DNA of 9,695 nt from CAYMND01 sp964465065 (GTDB taxonomy: Bacteria; Acidobacteriota; Aminicenantia; UBA2199): NCBI GenBank assembly GCA_964465065.1, contig CAYXHZ010000090.1:1-9695 (forward strand). The letters run 5' to 3'. The position numbers and the translations under genes are program-made. The notes under the pieces were generated by a model, which made no database searches, was not told the DNA's origin, and was given only the letters and a program-made list of their open reading frames with translations. Positions 6,011 through 9,695 of this stretch are shown here, one piece after another (position 1 is the first letter of the stretch; each line of letters begins with the position of its first letter).

Positions 6011-7414
6011 ATGAGCAATTTTCACAATGAAAACGGTAAGCCCTCCGTGCTGATCATCAGAGTAGATCGTCATCCTTCGATCGTCCTAGCTCCCGGCACC
6101 ACAATCTGGGGGCGCTCCGAGGGCTGCGACATCCGGCTGGAAGATGCCGCCGTCTCAGGCCGTCATTTCCGTCTTTTTTTCGAGCTGGATTCGGGACAGT
6201 GGCGGGTGGATGACCTGGGCAGCAAGAACAAGACCCGGCTGGACGGGCTGATCATCGACAAGCCCGCAACGCTGCCTACCCAGGGCTGCATCGAAATCGC
6301 CGGACTGCGACTGGAATTCCATCTCAGCTTTGATACCGATCAGCAGCCAACTCCTCTGCCCCTGAACCTGCCGCTCCAGCGCACCGTCACCCATCCCCAC
6401 CAAGGCCCAGCCGCCGTTCGCCCCCCGCCCCAAGACACCCTGCAGCTTAAGGGCATCGCCCATCAGGTATTCTTTCTTTCAGAAGCGATGAAGCAGGTTC
6501 AGCAGGATACCCTGTCGGCGGCTCGAGGCGGGGGCAACCTGCTCATCGAAGGCGAAACCGGAACGGGGAAGGAAATCGTAGCCCGTCTCTACCACCAGAC
6601 AGCTACCCCCGGGGGGCCCTTCGTACCCATCAACATGGCCGCCATCCCCAAGGAACTTTTCGAGAGCGAGCTTTTCGGTCACAGTCGCGGTGCGTTCTCG
6701 GGGGCCATCAAGGATCATCCCGGCTTGATCCGCAGCGCTGACGGCGGCACCCTCTTCCTCGACGAGATCGGTTCTCTGCCGGTCGAGCTTCAGGCAAAGC
6801 TGCTGCGGGTCCTCCAGGACGGGGTGGTGCCCCGTCTCGGTTCCGTACAGGGACAATCGGTCCGCCTGCGGATCGTGGCCGCCAGCAACACCCCCTACGA
6901 TGTTCTGCTCGCCGATGGACGACTGAGACGCGACCTCTACTTCCGCTTGCACACCCTGCAGGTACACCTGCCCGCCCTCCGAACCCGTCGGGAGGAGATC
7001 CTGCCACTCTTCACTTCCTTTCTCCGGGACTTTGCCGGTCCCGATCCCGTTCCGGCCATTGCACCAGATGCCCGGAACCTGCTCGAACAGCATCCCTGGC
7101 CGGGGAATGTGCGCCAGCTTCGACACCTGGCCCAGGGAGCACTGATCCTCTGCCAACGTCCGGAATTCAAAAATGCCATCAACGCCGAACTGCTGACCCC
7201 CCTCCTGTCCCCATCCGTTGATGGCGCTGCCTCCGCCGACAGTCTGGCCGAGCTCAAACGGTCCCGCATCGACGTGGTGCTCAGACAGACCGGTGGCAAT
7301 ATCACCCGGGCCGCCCATATCCTGGGTATCAGCCGCCCCTGGCTCAGTCGACTGGTGAACCAGAGTCACGCCCATCTCTCTCGAAAGGATCATGGACAAG
7401 ACCCTGACCTATGA
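6011..7414 (+). CDS. FHA-domain sigma-54-dependent transcriptional activator (AAA+, Fis-type HTH)
   Basis: This 467-residue cytoplasmic regulator opens promoters for sigma-54 RNA polymerase using ATP. The N-terminal FHA domain (about 12-107) has GRSEGCDI (34-41), SGRH (49-52) and LGSKNKT (69-75), the phosphothreonine-binding loops. A proline-rich linker (about 110-142) follows. The AAA+ domain (about 145-380) shows Walker A GETGTGKE (181-188) and ESELFGH (218-224). It also has the sigma-54 contact loop GAFSGA (227-232), Walker B GGTLFLDE (245-252), the arginine pair in LRRDLYFRL and WPGNVRQL. The C-terminus is a Fis-like helix-turn-helix (GGNITRAAHILGISRPWLSRLV, about 428-449). The loop is GAFSGA instead of the usual GAFTGA. 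There is no strong Shine-Dalgarno (only GGCAG). It overlaps the kinase gene by 23 bp, so the two are coupled. In known systems the FHA domain reads phosphorylation by a partner kinase, which the neighbour supplies. Confidence 0.93.
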   Translation: MSNFHNENGKPSVLIIRVDRHPSIVLAPGTTIWGRSEGCDIRLEDAAVSGRHFRLFFELDSGQWRVDDLGSKNKTRLDGLIIDKPATLPTQGCIEIAGLRLEFHLSFDTDQQPTPLPLNLPLQRTVTHPHQGPAAVRPPPQDTLQLKGIAHQVFFLSEAMKQVQQDTLSAARGGGNLLIEGETGTGKEIVARLYHQTATPGGPFVPINMAAIPKELFESELFGHSRGAFSGAIKDHPGLIRSADGGTLFLDEIGSLPVELQAKLLRVLQDGVVPRLGSVQGQSVRLRIVAASNTPYDVLLADGRLRRDLYFRLHTLQVHLPALRTRREEILPLFTSFLRDFAGPDPVPAIAPDARNLLEQHPWPGNVRQLRHLAQGALILCQRPEFKNAINAELLTPLLSPSVDGAASADSLAELKRSRIDVVLRQTGGNITRAAHILGISRPWLSRLVNQSHAHLSRKDHGQDPDL

Positions 7415-9233
7415 CGGTTCCAACGGATGGTTCAGCCGGCCCCGCATCGGCAGCCTGATCAACGACCGCTACCGAGTCATTGAGGATCTGGGCAGCGGCG
7501 GCATGGGCAGCGTGGTTCTGGCCGACGATCTGCTGGTCACGCGCCGGGTGGCGATCAAATTTTTCAGCGATTCCGAGCTGCGCACCCTGGAAAGGATCCT
7601 CGACCCTCTGCAACGAATCAAGAGTCCCCATCTGCTGGCCATCTACCATGTCGACGTATGCGACGGCATTCCGTTCCTGGTCATGGAGCATGCTCCGGGC
7701 GGCAGTTTACGCAATACCGCAACCCTGGACAAGATGAGCCTCCGACAGAGATGCCGGGTACTGGAAGCCGTTCTGGCCGGACTCAACGACCTGCACCATC
7801 ATCAGATCCTGCATCTCGACATCAAACCCGGCAACATCCTCATCGATTCGGACCTCCGTCCGCTGCTGGCCGATTTCGGTCTGTCCTGCCTCTGCGGAGA
7901 GCGGCCGGCTGTCTACGGCGGCACCGACGGTTACCTGGCCCCGGAGCAGAAAAGCTGCGGAAATGTGGACAAACGCAGCGACATCTTCAGTCTGGGCAGA
8001 CTCATCCGCTTCATGTTCACAGACCTTCGCATACCCTTGTTATGGAAAAAGATCGCTGAGCGAGCCTGTCAGACCGATCCCCGCCAGCGCTGGTCATCAA
8101 TAGACCAGATCATACGTTTAATCTCCCGTCGACGCAGAATTCAGCGACTGTTCCTCTTGGCCATCCTGACAGCAGGGATCGTTGGCGCCGGAATAGCCAT
8201 CACTCCGCGGCTGGACATCAATCCAGCGATGGCCAAAGTGGAGACAAACGCCCTGACCCTTCACAACCGCCATGGGCGGGTACTATGGACAGTCACCGGT
8301 CCATTCGAACCGGCCCACTACACTGGGAACGATTCACCACGGTTCCGCTTGGCCGATCTCGACGGAGACGGTCGCAATGAAGTCCTGCTGACTCGTGCCC
8401 TCAACTCACAGGAGGGAGCGCACCCATCTTTGGACCTGTACGACGACGATGGCCGCCTGCTGTGGCGCCAGCGCTTCGAAACTCCTCTGCAAACCGAAAC
8501 GGGCGAACAATTCCTCCCTCCGTTCACCCTGGAAGGAGTCCAACTGATCCGCCGTCCCGACCGAGAACATCCATACATCATCTTCGGGCTGCATACCGAC
8601 TTCTTTCCCCAAGTCTTCCACCTCATCAACATGAAGGGGCAGATAGAACGGACAGGGTATCACGCCGGGCGTTTATTGAGCATGGCCAATACGCAAGACC
8701 TGATCCCTCTGATGGAGGACACCAACGCTGACGGCCGACCAGAGATACTGATCAGCGGCACCAGCAACGAATACAATCGGGCCTGCCTACTGGTTATCGA
8801 TCCCTGGATCATGGCGGGTCAAGCCCCCCACCGATCACCAGCCTATACCCTCAGCACCCAGCCAAGCCAGGGATATCTTCACCATATCCTGCTGCCACGC
8901 AGCCGCTTCAATGAAGCCTTCGCACTGCGTAACAACGCCATGCTCCTCGTGCGCAAAGGACCGCACTACATCCTGACCAGTTCGGAAACCGCCAGCCCCT
9001 TGCAGAACGACAAAGGCCGGACCGTCAGCACCAACGGAATTCTTTATACCTTTACCGATCATTTTGAGCTCCATGATGTCCAGATCCATGACGATCTCAA
9101 GATCGCCGCTCAGGAAAAAGGATTTCCATGTGACTGGGAAGCCGAGCGGCAGCGGCTGGGGGCCGGCCTGGAGCGTTGGAAAGATGGAGGCTGGCATGCA
9201 GTTCCCTTGAGCCCGGATTCACCACTGCACTGA
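7392..9233 (+). CDS. Transmembrane Hanks-type Ser/Thr protein kinase with FG-GAP-like outer domain
   Basis: This 613-residue protein has a kinase domain (about 27-240) inside the cell: glycine loop GSGGMG (34-39), VAIKFF with the ATP-contacting Lys56, catalytic loop HLDIKPGN (141-148), DFG (161-163) and APE (183-185). The catalytic residues Asp143, Lys145, Asn148 and Asp161 are all present, so it should be active. The arginine of the usual HRD motif is Leu142, making it a non-RD kinase. After the arginine stretch SRRRRIQR comes one membrane helix (253-271). The outer part (about 275-613) carries two DxDGDGxxE-like calcium loops (DLDGDGRNE at 322-330; DTNADGRPE at 443-451), as in FG-GAP/VCBS beta-propellers. 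It is probably the sensor; its ligand is unknown. AAAGGA lies 2 bases before the ATG, and the gene starts inside the end of the FHA activator gene. Confidence 0.92.
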   Translation: MDKTLTYDGSNGWFSRPRIGSLINDRYRVIEDLGSGGMGSVVLADDLLVTRRVAIKFFSDSELRTLERILDPLQRIKSPHLLAIYHVDVCDGIPFLVMEHAPGGSLRNTATLDKMSLRQRCRVLEAVLAGLNDLHHHQILHLDIKPGNILIDSDLRPLLADFGLSCLCGERPAVYGGTDGYLAPEQKSCGNVDKRSDIFSLGRLIRFMFTDLRIPLLWKKIAERACQTDPRQRWSSIDQIIRLISRRRRIQRLFLLAILTAGIVGAGIAITPRLDINPAMAKVETNALTLHNRHGRVLWTVTGPFEPAHYTGNDSPRFRLADLDGDGRNEVLLTRALNSQEGAHPSLDLYDDDGRLLWRQRFETPLQTETGEQFLPPFTLEGVQLIRRPDREHPYIIFGLHTDFFPQVFHLINMKGQIERTGYHAGRLLSMANTQDLIPLMEDTNADGRPEILISGTSNEYNRACLLVIDPWIMAGQAPHRSPAYTLSTQPSQGYLHHILLPRSRFNEAFALRNNAMLLVRKGPHYILTSSETASPLQNDKGRTVSTNGILYTFTDHFELHDVQIHDDLKIAAQEKGFPCDWEAERQRLGAGLERWKDGGWHAVPLSPDSPLH

Positions 9234-9309
9234 TTCGCAATTCTGCTATCACAAGTTATCACCCTGCTCTACCAGAGTACCGTGCGCCCCTTTATCGTTT
9301 TACAACCTT

Positions 9310-9328
9310 ATCCCGTTACGGATTTTTT
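9310..9328 (+). terminator. Weak terminator-like hairpin after the kinase gene
   Basis: ATCC (9310-9313) and GGAT (9320-9323) form a 4-bp stem with a 6-base loop, followed by a T-run to 9328. It lies 77 bp after the kinase stop codon and spans the stop of the convergent gene. The stem is short, so efficiency is doubtful. Confidence 0.3.
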
Positions 9329-9695
9329 CTTGTCCCTTTCCCTTTATCGAAAAGTTCAAAATTCGCTTCACCTGGCCCCGGATAACGGCGGGCCTCGTCC
9401 TCGGGATCTTCCCAGGGATCCTCGGACGACTCCTCGATCACCTTCTCCGGAGCGTGTAAAGGATCGGTATGGGAGAGGTCGAGCACCGCCCCGGGCAGGT
9501 TGAACGGATCGCTGAAAGAAATGTCCAGATAGCGGCCGACTTCGGCGTTTTCTGAATACCTACCATAGACCATCTCACCCATCTGGCCTAACATCTGGGC
9601 GCTGAACCCGGTTGCCCCGCGCAGTTTGCCGGCAGCCACGTCGGTCGCCGCCGAGGCGATCTTGGTCCAGGTGGAGGTGGAGGAATAGCGGATGA
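9316..9695 (-). CDS. Unrecognised protein, C-terminal part (N-terminus beyond right edge)
   Basis: The minus-strand frame is open from base 9695 to a TAA at 9316-9318 (about 125 residues), so the gene enters from the right. Internal GTG 9639 is a possible start, but the frame continues upstream in natural-looking sequence (STSTWTKIASAATDVAAG). Visible features are an Ala/Gly-rich beginning, YGRYSENAEVGRYLDISF in the middle, and an acidic Pro/Glu-rich tail (EESSEDPWEDPEDEARRYPG) ending in KGKGTRKNP. No signal peptide, membrane helix or known motif is seen in this part. I do not recognise the family. It converges on the kinase gene with an 82-bp gap and is probably not part of that operon. Confidence 0.5.
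   Translation of the reverse strand, partial: IRYSSTSTWTKIASAATDVAAGKLRGATGFSAQMLGQMGEMVYGRYSENAEVGRYLDISFSDPFNLPGAVLDLSHTDPLHAPEKVIEESSEDPWEDPEDEARRYPGPGEANFELFDKGKGTRKNP

Noticed and set aside
6479..7399. Long minus-strand open frame (306 codons) opposite the FHA activator.
   Set aside because: The plus strand carries every motif of a sigma-54 activator; the reverse frame is low-complexity shadow sequence typical of GC-biased codons.

Overview
The window looks like chromosomal DNA of a Gram-negative bacterium, probably a Desulfobacterota/deltaproteobacteria-like lineage. This is inferred from three things: a large secreted protein built of leucine-rich repeats plus carboxypeptidase-regulatory-like domains, an FHA-domain sigma-54 activator paired with a Hanks-type kinase, and a decayed MNT/HEPN pair next to an AAA/DUF4143 ATPase. 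The evidence does not support a more precise taxonomic call.

Left part (1-4232, everything on the minus strand). A gene with no stop codon for 1217 codons starts at 3651 and runs off the left edge. It encodes a signal peptide, 16 plant-type LRRs, an Fn3-like domain, five carboxypeptidase-regulatory-like modules and a PPC-like domain. Just upstream lies what appears to be a wrecked second gene: a 46-codon signal peptide plus the first strand of a carboxypeptidase-regulatory domain, then a 25-codon tail in another frame. The gene-free stretch upstream (3873-4232) contains a possible sigma-54 promoter facing the LRR gene, with two operator-like palindromes 21 bp apart behind it.

Middle part (4233-6010). 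A complete AAA/DUF4143 ATPase lies on the minus strand. It has a likely leaderless promoter overlapped by a 27-bp palindrome. Upstream, also on the minus strand, are remains of an MNT nucleotidyltransferase (in-frame stop) and an overlapping, truncated HEPN gene, followed by a strong GC hairpin. An AT-rich stretch with a perfect 16-bp palindrome and a TATAAT box then leads into the plus-strand genes.

Right part (6011-9695). Two overlapping plus-strand genes form an operon: an FHA-AAA-Fis sigma-54 activator and a membrane Ser/Thr kinase with an FG-GAP-like outer domain. The kinase gene converges on an unrecognised minus-strand gene that enters from the right edge.

Working model (inference): the kinase senses something outside the cytoplasmic membrane and phosphorylates a protein read by the FHA domain of the activator. 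The activator then switches on sigma-54 promoters, possibly including the one facing the LRR surface-protein gene. The ATPase and the broken MNT/HEPN pair look like accessory defence or addiction-type cargo lodged between the two halves.
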